From Adenanthera pavonina (Eukaryota > Streptophyta > Magnoliopsida > Fabales > Fabaceae): DNA of 64,000 nucleotides. The translations under genes and the position numbers were made by a program. The notes under the pieces are model-generated. The model was not told the origin of the DNA. It ran no database searches and was given only the letters and a program-made list of their open reading frames with translations. Positions 25,217 to 37,790 of this stretch are shown here, one piece after another (within the stretch, counting starts at the first letter, position 1; every line of letters starts with the position of its first letter). The stretch is from contig JAIVEN010000007.1 in assembly GCA_026686845.1 (NCBI GenBank), forward strand, positions 32,981,001 through 33,045,000, given 5' to 3'.

Positions 25217-25419
25217 TATTTTAGAACAATAATCTTGCTTGTTGGTATTTGTAGTTTTGTTTAATAATAATAAGATGAATATAATAAATATTATATCTTA
25301 ACTTTTTTATAAAATAAAATATTTTTACCGTAATCAGATAAAAAATTAATATTTATGTCTTTGTTTGATAAAATTATTTGTCTTAAAAAATAAAAATAAT
25401 AAATAAAAGATGCTTTAAG

Positions 25420-26640
25420 AAAATTTAAAATTTTATATAAATAAATATATTTGTGTATAATACACAGTTGTTCAAACAAATTATAAGTCCTAAAATTCAC
25501 CCAAAAAATATATATATATATATATATATACCCTACAATTCCTAAGATTTGATGGTGGATCTTTTATATTTATCTCTACTATTACTACCACTACTATTAC
25601 TATTATTATTATTATTATGAAATTTGTTATTTCTCTTATGATAAATTTTTCATTTGGTACTTTTTTTTCATTTTCTATTCAAGATAAAAAATTAACAATC
25701 CACTTTTCTTTAACATAAACAAAATATAAATTTAATTAATCAAGGTTAGTTAAAACTAACAGCACAATAAGGTAACAAATAAATGTTATATTTTATTTCT
25801 TTCTATATATAAAGGATTCCAAATTTGAATAAAAAATTAACTACATAAATACTAAAATTACAATAACCATTTATTCTAATTTATTATTATATATTGATTA
25901 TTTTAATAAAATAAAAATTAAATAATCACTTAAAATATAAAAGATAAAAAATAAAAAATATAACTCAATATCTCTTTTTTTGGGTGGCTTATAACTTAAT
26001 ATCTATTTATTTAATATAAAAAACATGGTATAAAAAATCAGAGCTGTCTCATCTTACATTCCTCTATCTTTACCATGATCTATATGCTTAACTTTGAATA
26101 AAAATCTAGTCTTTAGAAAATTTGAACCCAACTTGAGCTTAAAATTGTAAAACTGATCCTTGTCGCTTTTACATTTTTGTGTAGTAATTTTCAAAAATTC
26201 ATAACTAATTCCTCAAAAATTATTTTATAGTGGTTCAAGTCTCCAAATATTTCTTTCTTTCTGGATTTCATGGAAAAAAAAAAAGAAACTAGACTTCTAT
26301 AGTGTGAAAAGATACAATTTATTTCAAAAATTTTATTACTTAAATTTGTTCTAGTAAACTAATCTGTCTTCATAGCCTCAACTTTGATGTATCATTCCTC
26401 ATAGGATACAGAGCCAAAATATTCATTCTATAGGTGAAAAGAAAGCTCTATTTGTCTAGTTTCGAAATATATATATATATTTTATAAGGTGATACTATTA
26501 CTATTGAATAGATGATTTGTTCAAAGCACTAGTATACTAAATTATTTTTAAATTGCACCTTTTTATAAAAACATTCATTTCAATCATTGTATAAATTCAT
26601 CTTACATCCAAAATATACCAAATGAATAATAACATATAAA
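25420..26640. other. Intergenic, AT-rich
   Basis: No gene is seen. There is an AT microsatellite at about 25507-25531 and a run of ACT/ATT triplets near 25575-25620. Confidence 0.55.
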
Positions 26641-27776
26641 GGTACTTGAAAATATAGCCCACATAATTTTTGGGCAACAGTATGAATTTATACAAATCCT
26701 TGAAATAATCAGCAATTACACTAAGCAGAAACTGTTTAACAATGAAATATTTACAATAAAACAGTTTCTAAACCAGTTCTTGCTTCTTTATTCCTCTTGT
26801 TTCACATTCTTGTCCTTCAAAAGCTTGTTCCTAACATTTTGGAATTTAGGAGGAGTGAGATTGGTATCTCAATAACAACTTATTACATACAATCATGTTA
26901 TGACATCAACTTTGAAACCTTAACATTTCGAGTGTTGGCATAAATTCGTCATTTAAAATAGGATATCCAGATAAAACATCAATCATTCATATATCATTCA
27001 ACGTGGCAACCATTCAAAACATATGCAATAACATAAAGGTAGTATAAGTCACTATCTCAAAACTTTAACTTCCTTCACCTTGTATGAGCCTATTATCATC
27101 ATAAAATCATGCCAATCATTCATCTAGCAAAGCTTGATCTTAATATAAACATCGTCACCCCTTTCCTATTATGAGTCTAATGGATCTATACCATAACTTT
27201 AATACAATCCATTTCCTTTGGCCATATCATGCCTTAACCTTCTTAACCAAGCTACCATTTATTCCATCAACTTCATGACATTATATTTGGACCAATTTAT
27301 GACATCATCCAAACTAGTTACAACATCATAATTGCACCACTCATTTTTCACTTTTACCCTTCCATTTTCGGCCTAGAGAGAGACACAATTTTCTTCCTAA
27401 ATTAGCCTTTAAGACGTGACATATAGGAATCTAGAGAGAAAATTTTTCCTTTTAATCAAAATGCCTTTACATTATCTATATACATACTTTTTTCTGATTT
27501 CACATTCCTCAAATACTTGCATTTTGGCATCTTAATATTTTCCCATCTTAATTTTGAAATTATCCTTTAATGTCCACAAAAATTCTGAAATTAATTGCAT
27601 TCAAGGATCAAGTTTATACTCTATTCCAATTAAGATCCAAACATATTTCCTTCTAAAAACTTTAGATAAACTTAATTTTAGTCAGAGACCAATTACTTCT
27701 TTCCCCGATATAGGTACATCCCTATGTATTATACATAATAATGTCTTATTATTCTGTGCATAAAAATTCAGGATGT
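26640..27776 (-). mobile_element. Probable degenerate LTR, minus orientation
   Basis: On the minus strand it begins TATAACATCCTGAATTTTTA, close to the TGTAACATCCTGAAT start of Del/Tekay-type LTRs. The minus strand near 26880 reads ATTGAGATACCAATCTCACT, followed by a TAGGAACAAG block. This is the same layout as the TGAGACATTGTCTCACA block in the plus-strand LTR candidate at 16.6-19.1 kb. The far limit is a guess and no coding region is present. Confidence 0.35.
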
Positions 27777-28631
27777 TATATAATTAGACCGGCTAGTTTG
27801 ACCAATTGAATCGGGAACCGGTACCTGGTTCAGTCCAAAAAAGTGGAAAAATTGGTTAAGTTCAAAATCAATGTAAACCGATTATGAATCAGCAAAAACA
27901 TGTCATAAATCGGTTTGAACCGGTTAATTTTATTTTTATTTTAAAGATGAAATACCATTATTTTTAATACTAAATAGCATTATTTTGTGTATAAATTTAT
28001 CTTATATCATTATTATAATATTGTATAAGTATTATTATGATACAAAACTATTAATAATAATAAATTTACTTAAAAAATAATATAATACTCCCTCCAATCG
28101 TATTTATAAAGGAACATTTCTTCTTTTTAGTGGTCCTAAATATATGGAGGGAAAAGGAGTTAATGGTGAATTAAATTTTTCTTTCCCAAAAATTACCTTC
28201 ATTAATTATGTGAGAGAGAGATTAAATACATTAATGATTCAATTAGTATTAAATTGATTAGGCGTAGTTTTGGAAGAAATTTAGAATATGAGACAACTTA
28301 ATTAGTTTTAACTAACTAAAACTATTTTTCTTAATAACCATAAAATAAATTTTTCTCTTATAAATGGGATCGAAGAGAGTAATAGATAATTAATTGATTA
28401 TTTTGTATTTAAAATGTAATAATAAATAATAACTTATTTAAAATTTTAATATTAAGTTATAAAACTTATTAATAACAGTTTTTTATTTTTATATAATATA
28501 TAACATATAAAATTTAAAATATATTAATTTTATTAATACTTGTTTAATTACTGTACAATCCCGATTGAACCATTGAATCTTGAACTAGTATCTCAATTGA
28601 TTCAGTGACTAGTCTAATTTTTTGTCCTTTG
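27769..28631. mobile_element. Degenerate copy of the CCGG-rich hAT-type MITE
   Basis: Blocks such as GACCGGCTAGTTTGACC, GGGAACCGGTACCTGGTTC and, at the far end, CCCGATTGAACCATTGAATC correspond to the better-preserved copy at 9302-9954. It is interrupted by a Stowaway-like element (28088-28379). The left limit is uncertain because it abuts a probable LTR end. Confidence 0.55.
28088..28379. mobile_element. Stowaway-like MITE nested in hAT-type MITE
   Basis: The ends are CTCCCTCCAATCG and, inverted, CTCTCTTCGATCC, with TA on both sides (28086-28087 and 28380-28381). The hAT-type copy at 9302-9954 lacks it at the matching place (near 9640), so the insertion is younger than the family. Confidence 0.7.
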
Positions 28632-28654
28632 ATAAAAAACACAAATAGAAACAT

Positions 28655-29615
28655 GGCAAAAGTGAACTTTTGGTCATTTAATTTTGAGACATATTTCATT
28701 TTAGTCCTTTAAGTTTACTTCCTCCGATCCATATTATAAGGTATTTTGTATCAATTGCACGCATATTAAAAAATTCATTTTTTACCTGAAATTAATGCAA
28801 AAAGTACTAGCATTTTTATTTTACCCTTATTAAATATTTTATTCTATTATCATTGTAGGGTTATAAATAAAGAATAAGAAATCATTAAAGATAGGGGTAG
28901 CATGGGGAAAAAATATTCAATACCCTATATTTTGGACTAAAAACTTATTATACAAAATGTCTTATAATATGGATTGGAGGTAGTAAGTTTTATCATGATC
29001 CTTTAACTTTAAAAATAGGGCCAAAAGTTCCTAAATTTTAACACCATTAAATATTTAATGGAAAATGATGAATTGACATTTTAAAAACTAACTTATTATG
29101 ATTAGCGTGTAGTCATTAATGTTATAATTATAATTGAAATATTTTTTAAAATAAATATTGTAAACGTAAATATAAAACCATAACCACCATGCATTTCTTT
29201 CATAGTTATGGATAAAAAGATGAAGATTTGTTTGATTGGTTAAAGCATTTTTTATGAGTGTTTCTAATTTAATTTATAAATTATCATTGAACAAGAGAAA
29301 TCTTAGATGATTTTTTTATAAAAAATATTTTTAAAATTTTAAAATAAATAATTGAAACTTTAAAAATAAAAATCGTAAAATAAGATTTATTTTTAAAATT
29401 GTTATTATTTATTTTAGGACTATAAAATATTTTAAGTATAAGTTAAAGGATTATAAGCCAAATCATAATTTTTCTTTAAATATTTAACAGTTAATGATTA
29501 GAAAATTTTTGTTTGTAGTTTACAAGTTAAAAGATTATAATGAAATTTTTTAAAATTAAAGGATTAAAATGAAATCTAACCCAAAATGAAATGACTAAAT
29601 GAGCATTTTTTTTCC
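28655..29615. mobile_element. Mutator-like non-autonomous element with long inverted ends
   Basis: The left end (after GGCAAAA) aligns without gaps over 46 bases with the inverted right end, sharing TCATTT, ATTTCATTTTA and TCCTTTAA. The 9-bp flanks TAGAAACAT and TAAAAATAT differ at two positions and fit a worn 9-bp Mutator-type duplication. A Stowaway-like element (28718-28983) splits the left inverted repeat. No transposase is present. Confidence 0.65.
28718..28983. mobile_element. Stowaway-like MITE nested in MULE terminal repeat
   Basis: The ends CTTCCTCCGATCC and, inverted, CTACCTCCAATCC are followed by matching ATATTATAAG blocks. TA duplications lie at 28716-28717 and 28984-28985. Length 266 bp. 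Confidence 0.78.
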
Positions 29616-30108
29616 TAAAAATATAATACATGACCCACATGATTCTCTCTTAGCTCACCCCTCTCATCTTCCCCAAGTATCAGCTTCTCCCTTCTTTTAT
29701 GGTGGCTTCATCTCTGCTCAAATATCACCGTGGCTTCCTCTTCTCTCTCTGCTTAAGGATATACTCATTTGTAGAGCACAATTAAATGAGGGGCATAATT
29801 GAAAAGTATTTTTAAATGTATCGGACATATGGTAGCTTTTTTCTGATAATTTGGATCAATATGCCTCCTTTTAAGACTTTTTTATACATAAGACCGAAGT
29901 GAGTACGTAATACATATAGAAGGAGACTTATTTCTTATATTTTTCCCGTGCTGATAAGTTTATATCATTGTCATTGTTAGACAAGACAACCACACATAAG
30001 AGACAAGTGAATTAGATGCTTACAAAACTTTCTATTATTTAAAAGATTCTTCTACAATGGCACCATAGACCATTGACCTAGCGCTTTTGCTGAAGTAATT
30101 ACGTTAAA

Positions 30109-31759
30109 TTAAGAGTGATAACTAATAGGAACAACCCATAGACCATTTTTCCTTCTTACAATGGCACCAAAGCACTCAGTCATATCCAAATCTTCATGCT
30201 TCATCTCATTTGATAGTTTCCAATCAAAATGGTAAAGCAAACTGGCAAGAACAAGTTCAATAACAACGAAAGCAAATGTGATTCCGGGACATATTCTCCT
30301 CCCCGCACCAAATGGAATATACTCAAAATTTGTTCCCTTATAATCAATTGAGCTATTAAGGAATCTCTCCGGTTGGAATTTCTCAGGTTCTTTCCAATAC
30401 TTGGGATTTCTTCCGATGGCCCAAACATTAATCATGACTGTAGTCTTCTGAGGTATCATATAACCATTGATTTCACAGCTCTTACTATTTTCTCTTGGAA
30501 CTAGCAGAGGCAAAAGTGGATGTAGCCTGAAGGTTTCTTTGAGAACTGCTCTTATATATTTCAAATGATCAAGTTTTGATTCTTCAACATATCCTGTGTC
30601 TCCACACACCCTCCTCACCTCATCTTGTGCCTCTTTCATTTTCTCTGGATTTTTGAGCAATTCTGACATTGCCCATTCTACAGTTACTGCTGTTGTTTCA
30701 GTCCCACCAACAAACATGTCCTGATGAAATGAGCATACGACCCACATTAATCTTTGATCTTAATTGATAACAAATATCGAGATGCAACTAGAATAATAGC
30801 GCCTTGTGACATTCAAGAGAAATTTAAGGCATAATTATATGATTAAAGAAACATAATATACTAACCAGGATGACAGCTTTGATGTGGTCAAGAGTTAAGG
30901 GAATTTCTAGGTTATTCTCCTTTTGAATTCTGAGAAGAACATCAATTAGATCTTCCACCTCTGCCTCACTATTTGTATGTCTTCCTTTCTTTTCTATGTG
31001 CTCATTGATGATATTTTCATGCATCGTATCAATCGCTTTGGCCACCTTCTTAACCTTAGATTCCATCCCAGTGATCACACGAAGGATACTGAGCGAAGGA
31101 TAGAGATTAGAAATTGATAGACCAATCCCCAGCTGAATCCCGTGCGCCAAACTTGATAGGATTTCTTCTACGTTCTTTGTCCTCTTACCAAAAGCTGCAC
31201 GTGCAACTATCGCATTTGTGAGTGGTAAAATTTTCTTCCCAACATCCATGACAGATCCTTCGTGTTCATCAGATATATTCTTGACCAATGTTGATACCTC
31301 CTCTTCTCTTATCAATCTAAATGATTGGACCCTCTTAGCAGACAAAAGTTCTAACATACAAATCTTTCGAAGCTGCCTCCAATGGTTTCCATAAGGCGAA
31401 AAGGCTATGTCTGTGCAATTGTAAGCAAAGACCTCGCCGGGAAGAATTCTGGGTCTATTGGCAAAGATTTGATCATGTGTATTCATGATCTCTTTCGCTA
31501 TTTCAGGAGAAGAGATTACCACATTGGATGTCTCTCCAAGTTGAAGGTGGATTATGGGCCCATACTTGTTTGCAAGGTCCCTCAGAGAGTGATGAGGTAG
31601 CGACCCTGCAAATTGGTGAAGGTTTCCTATGAGAGGTAGTTTCCATGGCCCTGGGGGTAGGGTTTTGGTGGGTTTGTTAGAAGTTGATAGCTTGTATATC
31701 ATGAGGAGCAGGAAGCAAAAGAAGGTGAAGAGGATGGAGCATGAGATCTGAATCTCCAT
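30109..31759 (-). CDS. Cytochrome P450, CYP71D-like, intact
   Basis: The paralogue of the P450 at 20.7-22.6 kb, with the same expected role: an ER-bound monooxygenase of specialised metabolism with unknown substrate. The exons are 30866-31759 and 30109-30720, separated by a short 145-bp phase-0 intron. The product is 501 residues, one more than its paralogues because of an extra Leu in the membrane anchor. Visible features are PPGP (35-38), GGTETT in the I-helix, ExxR in KETFR, PERF and FGAGRRICPG with Cys442. No lesion is found. It lies in unit B of the segmental duplication. Its intron sequence is recognisable in the broken copy at 37.8-39.0 kb, so these two are close relatives. Confidence 0.94.
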
Positions 31760-31814
31760 GATGCATGTGAATCTCAGTGGAGAGTAGTATGGGGAAGAAG
31801 ACGAAGTGGCGTGG

Positions 31815-31821
31815 TTTTATA
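31815..31821 (-). promoter_or_regulatory. TATA box of third P450 gene
   Basis: TATAAAA on the minus strand, 55 bases before the start codon, in the conserved context ACTATAAAACCACGCCACTT. Confidence 0.62.
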
Positions 31822-31924
31822 GTGAATTTGCGTCATTGAAACTTCATTAGAGTTTGATGTTTGCTGCTGCGTCATTTAAAAATTTATTATTAAAAATATT
31901 TGCTTTAAGGGATGACTTAAAAGT

Positions 31925-32866
31925 CAATCTTTTAAAAATCAGACCGGACATTGAACTAGAAATGTTATTGGGTCATGATTTTTATAATTCAACCAATTAG
32001 ACCGGCGGTCGAACCGATGACACAATAATTAAATAAAAATAATATTATATATAATAATATATGTATAAGAATAAAATATGAAATGATTAAAAAAATAAAT
32101 TTAAGTAGTTTAAGTTCATAATAAATTAAGAAGCTCACATAATAATAATATATATTAAATCATTGAAAGTAATATTAAAGCATTTTAATATGATAACACT
32201 ATATGACCATTATATTATAAAATGATTATACTTCCTCTGCTATCAATTATAAGAAACAAAAAACTAATTTATCAGTATAAAAAAAAGTTTTGGTAATTAA
32301 ATTCATTAATTATGCTATAATTTCAATATTTTTTCTAGAATTGCCCATATTAAAAGTCTGGAGTGTGAATAATTAATTACTGGTAATTGTCAACACAACC
32401 TTAATTATTTAAGGATATAAAAGAAAAATAATATTAATTACTCCACAAATTTTATCCATATCTCTTATATTTTAAAAAAAATAAAGAGACTCAAAATTCT
32501 CTTATAATTAAGAACAAAGGGAGTATAATACAATGAAAATTTTTATTTTTATAATTAGTAATTTTAAAATAGGAAGGGAAATATTGTTTTTACTCTTTAA
32601 TAATTTTTATAATTAATAATTTTAGCAAAAACATTTAATTTAAGTTAAATTTTATACAATTTAAAAAACCGTCTAGTTTTCTAAAAATCACTTTGGTTGC
32701 TGGCTCAATTCCAGTTCCCAGCTTAATTCCGGTTCCCTGCTCAAAAGCTAGTTTAAAGCAGTCCAATCTTTAAAATAGTCTGAAACTAAAAAACGAGCCA
32801 TTTTTTCCTCCGGGTGACGGTTCGACCAGTATGATTGTTCAATCTTATCCGGTTCTCAAAACACTG
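31925..32866. mobile_element. Second degenerate hAT-type MITE copy
   Basis: It starts CAATCTTTTAAAAATCAGAC and ends CCGGTTCTCAAAACACTG, corresponding to the ends of the copy at 9302-9954. Near-identical flanks CTTAAAAGT and CTTAAAGT form a worn 8-bp duplication. Without the nested Stowaway-like element it is about 649 bp, against 653 bp for the first copy. Confidence 0.7.
32231..32523. mobile_element. Stowaway-like MITE nested in hAT-type MITE
   Basis: The ends are CTTCCTCTGCT and, inverted, CTCCCTTTGTTCTTAATT, flanked by TA (32229-32230 and 32524-32525). Length 293 bp. Confidence 0.65.
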
Positions 32867-33596
32867 CTTAAAGTGTATGTATAAATTAGATTTTACATAG
32901 TTAATCATAAGTAGAATTGATTTTTTATTAGAATTGATTTTGTAAAAAATGATCTATATTTGAATGATTTCAAGCAAAATGAAATATGTTTGAATCATTT
33001 CGATCAAAAGTACCTTTGGATGGATAGTTACTAAAAATGTTTAGAATGTCCTTATTTCTTAAATAATGATTTTTATTTCTAACAATTTCATTAATAATTT
33101 TTAATTAAAATTTTAATGGAATTTAAGTTCTCATTAAATGCTTTTAATGGATAAAAATTGAAAATCATAATTGGTAATTGAGAATCAAAAGTGACAACTT
33201 TTCAGTTATTTGTATAATTAATTTTGAAGGGAGAATTGATTATCAAGAATCAATTCTTGTTTGGCAAAATACAATGATAATTGAGATTTTGGGATGAAAA
33301 AAATTATTTATGGCCTCTCAAAAGCTAGCCTTAATTATACATACTTTAATATATTATGAAAAGTATAATATGGTAGTGATCCATATTACTTTCTCCCACC
33401 ATTTCAAAATATAAATCCATTTTAAAAGAAAATTTTTGTTTCATTTTACATGTTCATTTAAAGTTCAAGACAATATTCATTAATTTTATTTTATTAGTAT
33501 ATCCTTATTTTACATGTTATTTTGGAAGTTCAATACATTATTTAAAAGTTCAACGCTACATATATTAAGAATACATTTGAAAATGTAAAAGAAATA

Positions 33597-33868
33597 CTCC
33601 CTCCGTTCCAGTTTATAGTGAACTTTTAACTATCGCATACAGACCAAGACAATAATTAATAACTAATAAAATTTCTCATCTTTTCTCAAATTACCCTCAT
33701 TAAATACTTTGGAAATGAAATATTTTAATAATAAATAAATATTTGGGTTTATTAATAAGGGGCAATCTTGGAAAGAGAAAAAAATTATACTACGTAATCC
33801 GTAAAGTGCACTATATTATGAAACATTAATTTCTCAAAAAAGTGCATTATATAGCGAAACGGATGGAG
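33597..33868. mobile_element. Stowaway MITE, well preserved
   Basis: The classic end CTCCCTCCGTTCC is matched by the inverted end CTCCATCCGTTTC, with TA on both sides (33595-33596 and 33869-33870). Length 272 bp. It has no counterpart in duplication unit A. Confidence 0.85.
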
Positions 33869-35439
33869 TACAATATATTAAGTATAGTAATTTTTAATCT
33901 ATATGCCAATTTGTGACTTAATTACAATATTCTTTTATTTCAGTATTATTGTTGGTCAGATGAAAAAGTCCACAAGTCCAAGTCTAATTTTTTTTACCAG
34001 TCACAAGTCTCAGTCTTTTTGTTCTTTTTGGGAACAGTAACAAGTCTAAGTCTAGTTGGAAGTTGTGTTATTGTGGAATTTGTGAATCATGAGGTTGGGT
34101 CATGTCCATGGAAACCGTCCCAAAAATCTTACCCAACTTTACTGCTTTGACTTCCATGCTTGAAATGCTTTTTTCTTACTCGTACCAAGAAAATACTCCC
34201 CTCCCTCGTCTCAAACAAGGCCGTGGGGCCTTGTAGACAATTGAGTACCTGTAAGACTCCAAATAGTTTATTACTTATAGATGGAATGAATTAACTATAT
34301 TATCTATTAAAAGTGTAATTTAAAATTATTTAATTATAAAACTTGAGTGTTAAAAAATAATATAAGAAAAACTTGTCTTAGGTCCAGGTTTTTCTTAACA
34401 TGACTCTAGTCTCAAAATAAGTTATTAAGAAAAGAATTTTTATGATTCAAAATATAAGTTATATTTGAATTATTAAAAAAATTTCCTAAATACTCCTTAA
34501 TTATCAAGTATGATGAATAGAAATAATACAATTTATGATTTAAAAAATATAACATTTAATTATGGGTAAATTTGAAACAAATTTAATAAATTTAACAATT
34601 TTTCACTATATATAAAATAATTAAAAATAATTTATATTTAAAATTGGAGGAGCATTCCCATGTTACACATAAAGCCTTTGTCTCTCCTCATTGGAATTTG
34701 TGTTTCTATAGAATTTAAATTAGATTTTCAAATCTGCCGTGTGTATTTTGGGTCTAATTCGGTTGCTGAAAATGTAATTGTTCCCACTTTGATTCTTTAT
34801 ACTTGACTATAATTTCACTTTATTTCTGTTAATTACGAACATTCATTATTCTCTGTAGAATTCTGCAAAAAAAAATAATATGAACATTAAGTAATAGTAA
34901 TAGAAGAAGAGATGAGGAAATGATACAGATATTTCGTAATATTATTATTTTCCAATAAATTCGTGACATGAAGTTGACTGACCAGAGTCTTTACCTTACT
35001 CCTATCGGGCAAGTAGACATTTTTTTTTGTTTGGTGAAAAGAGATGGGCCTAGCCCAAATTCAATCACCTACAAACATGGTGCGTTCAAAAACCCAGTAC
35101 AATCTTCCCACCAAAAAAAGCACCCGGTACAACCATTCATCAAGCACAAAATCCCTCACACAAAGGACAAGAAAGATTTTAAATAAATTTTTCTTAGGAA
35201 TCATGATAAACTTTTTTTTTTATTTTTTTGATATACTTTTTTAGATCAATAATCTTGTTTATTCTTTGTAGTTCCTTCAATGATAATAATAAGATGAATT
35301 TAATAAATATTATATATCTTAACTTTTGTTATAAAAGAAATACATACTTGCTGTAATCAAATTAAAGATTAATATTTTTGTCTTGTTTAATCAAATTATT
35401 TGTTTAATAAAAAATAAAGATCAAATAGAATAAGTTGTA

Positions 35440-37790
35440 AATTATGACGACGGAGTCTAATCACGCACCTGTTTCATATAATAGAACTTAAAAGAATGAC
35501 TTTTTTCACCAAAAAAATAATGACTTGACATGAGAAAATGCATTTCTCATGAGAATTAAATCGAGATATTTTCTAGAAAATGTGAAAGTAGGAAGTTATT
35601 TTTAAAATGGTAAATGAATTTGATCTATCCAAAAGCCCCTATGGTAAATAAGTTTTTTGTTGGAAAGATGAAAATGCCCTTGTAAATAAGATGCCATCAT
35701 TTGCAATTGATTATATTGATTTATAACTAACCCTTTTAAATTTATAACTAACACTCATTAATTGATTGTATCGAGTCTGGTCTAGGAACCTGTTATCTAG
35801 TCTGGTCTAACTAGATTGGTAGACCAAACTGAGTCAAATTAGTCTAACTCAGGCTAGACTGCCTTCTAGATTTTTTGTACTTTTTTTCAAAGAAAAGCCT
35901 ATACTTTTTTTCCTTTTATCTATATGACTCAAATAAGAAATGAGCTATATGAACCTTTTTTTTTAGGTCAATGATGCTCTTTGGTCCATCATTCATTCAT
36001 CCTCGATTCCTCATTAGTATATTAACATATATCAAGAAAGAGTTATAATATGCAGAATTTTTTTTTTTTTTGAATGAGAAGGAAAATATCATCAAACGAA
36101 AGCCAACTGTACAAGAGGAAGTATTAACACATAATGGTGGCTTTGATACATGCTCAATGAGACATCTAGAAGGTGTTGATTGAGTCATGATTGAATATAC
36201 TGCTTAAGAAAATAAAGAGGAAGTATAAACACAAAAGGTGAATCATGCACTGCGCTTTATTGCTAAATTGATATGCCTTTATACAGGCTTACAAGCAAAA
36301 ATTAAAAATTCAGAAAATTAATCTTAGCAAATAACAAATTCACCTTCCACTATCAACACTACCCATACTCCCGAAAAGTAAGGAACAAACAACCTAGGGC
36401 AAAGATTGGTCCAATAATTTTGAATTGGCCTTTAACATAACACATATATAGAGTAGAGCACACATATATAGAGCAGAGCACGACAAACAAACATATTCAG
36501 AAGGGTAACCACGAATCAACCTCAATTGCATATACAGATCAAAGATTTATTCAAAGATTGCAACCTAGAATCACTACTATACTGGTTAATAGCATGCTCA
36601 GGAGCATCTTTTCCCAACAAATTTCCCAAACAAAATAGAGAAACAAAAGTTGCAGAGATGCAAAAAAAGAAAAACTAAATTTGTAAATTGGATCTTCATC
36701 TCCTTAATTACTCACTCAGATCTAACAAGAGATGAAAAGAAGGGAGAATAGAGAGAGGACAAAGACGAAGGAAAACGACAAAGAAGGATGTACTCAGTAG
36801 AACCAAATCTGGAATTAGGATCTTCATCCTTGCCATTGAAGAAGGACCAACTCACCAACAATGGCTAGAGGAGCCTCAAACAATGGCGAGAAAGAGATGG
36901 AGAAGGAAACACCTATCAATGGAGAAACAAGTAGAGTAGAGGAAGGACAAGTGAGTAGTGGCAGCTCTTACAACATTGATAGCGAACAATGAAGGCGATG
37001 GAGAACTCAAAGATTAGAGGATGGATGCAAGACAGAGGAGAAGAGGGGAAGTTAATGCAAAGTTGAAGGAAAGGGGTCCTGGATTTACTTTGCTTTTGTT
37101 TGCCCCAGTGGCTTAAAAGCTACATCATCTATAATATATAATTAAAATAGACCCCCAGGTCAGGCCAAGCCATTCGATCTGAAAGGGTAACCCGTAGCTC
37201 AGTCTAACCTAGTCTACTAGCCCAACCCAAACATCGGGCTTTTTGTCTTGGGTTGAGAAGATCGGGTTTGTCCTAAACTGGGTTGCTACGAGTTAAACCA
37301 ACCAATTGGCTGGGTTCGGGTTTTTCTCCCCACCCCTATAAAAGACACATGAAATAGATGTTTACAAAACTTCCCAGTTACTTAGAATATTTTTCTAAAA
37401 ATTACTTGTAATTAATATTACTTTAAATGAAGGATAATGAATGAAGATTACTCTGAATAGTTATACTGCTTCTGCTCTTACCTATGCCTACATCCGATTC
37501 TTAACCTTCCATTTGAAATTTCTTTACCAATTTTAGAAGTTCTAACTATAAATTTCTAAGCCTTTATTGCATTGAAACTATTTTCTGACTCTAAAATAGA
37601 GCACCCCTCACTTACAAAAATGTATATCACTATAGACAACATTAAGAGAAATGGCGGTTTTTATGTTGGGCATCTACTTTATAATTATTAATCCAAAACA
37701 GTAATTTTCCATTTTATTAACTTCATCTTTTACAATATAGATCTAGTGCTTTCGCTGTAGTAATTACATTAAGAATAATATTTAAGAGAA
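35440..37790. other. Intergenic with repeat debris
   Basis: No gene is seen. The stretch holds a LINE-like tail (36058-36190), a GTCTGGTCTA-type repeat (35775-35860), purine-rich DNA (36690-37080) and a segment of short GGGTT/AACCC motifs (37150-37330) that looks transposon-derived but could not be classified. Confidence 0.5.
36058..36190 (-). mobile_element. LINE 3' end fragment
   Basis: On the minus strand the sequence CTTTCGTTTGATGATATTTT is followed by CCTTCTCATTC and a poly-A run (poly-T at 36058-36071). This matches the usual 3' end of plant L1-type LINEs. The 5' limit is not determined. Confidence 0.5.

Larger units (their letters stand above)
20716..25420. repeat. Segmental duplication, unit A
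   Basis: It shares the following blocks in order with 30109-35440: the P450 gene; TTTGCTTTAAGGGATGACTTA-like sequence (23036-23072 / 31877-31920); GTCTAAGTCTAGTTGGAAGT (23184-23310 / 34041-34165); a 340-bp block (24250-24590 / 34680-35010); and an AT-rich block (25219-25420 / 35245-35440). Gaps between blocks correspond to transposons present in only one unit. Confidence 0.8.
30109..35440. repeat. Segmental duplication, unit B
   Basis: Counterpart of 20716-25420. It is lengthened by a hAT-type MITE (31925-32866), Stowaway-like elements (32231-32523 and 33597-33868) and other AT-rich inserts that unit A lacks. It lacks the Stowaway-like elements of unit A. Confidence 0.8.

Noticed and set aside
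16556..27776. One large LTR retrotransposon bounded by the two LTR candidates
   Set aside because: The candidates are in opposite orientation with intact P450 DNA between them, and they are not alike beyond the general LTR layout.
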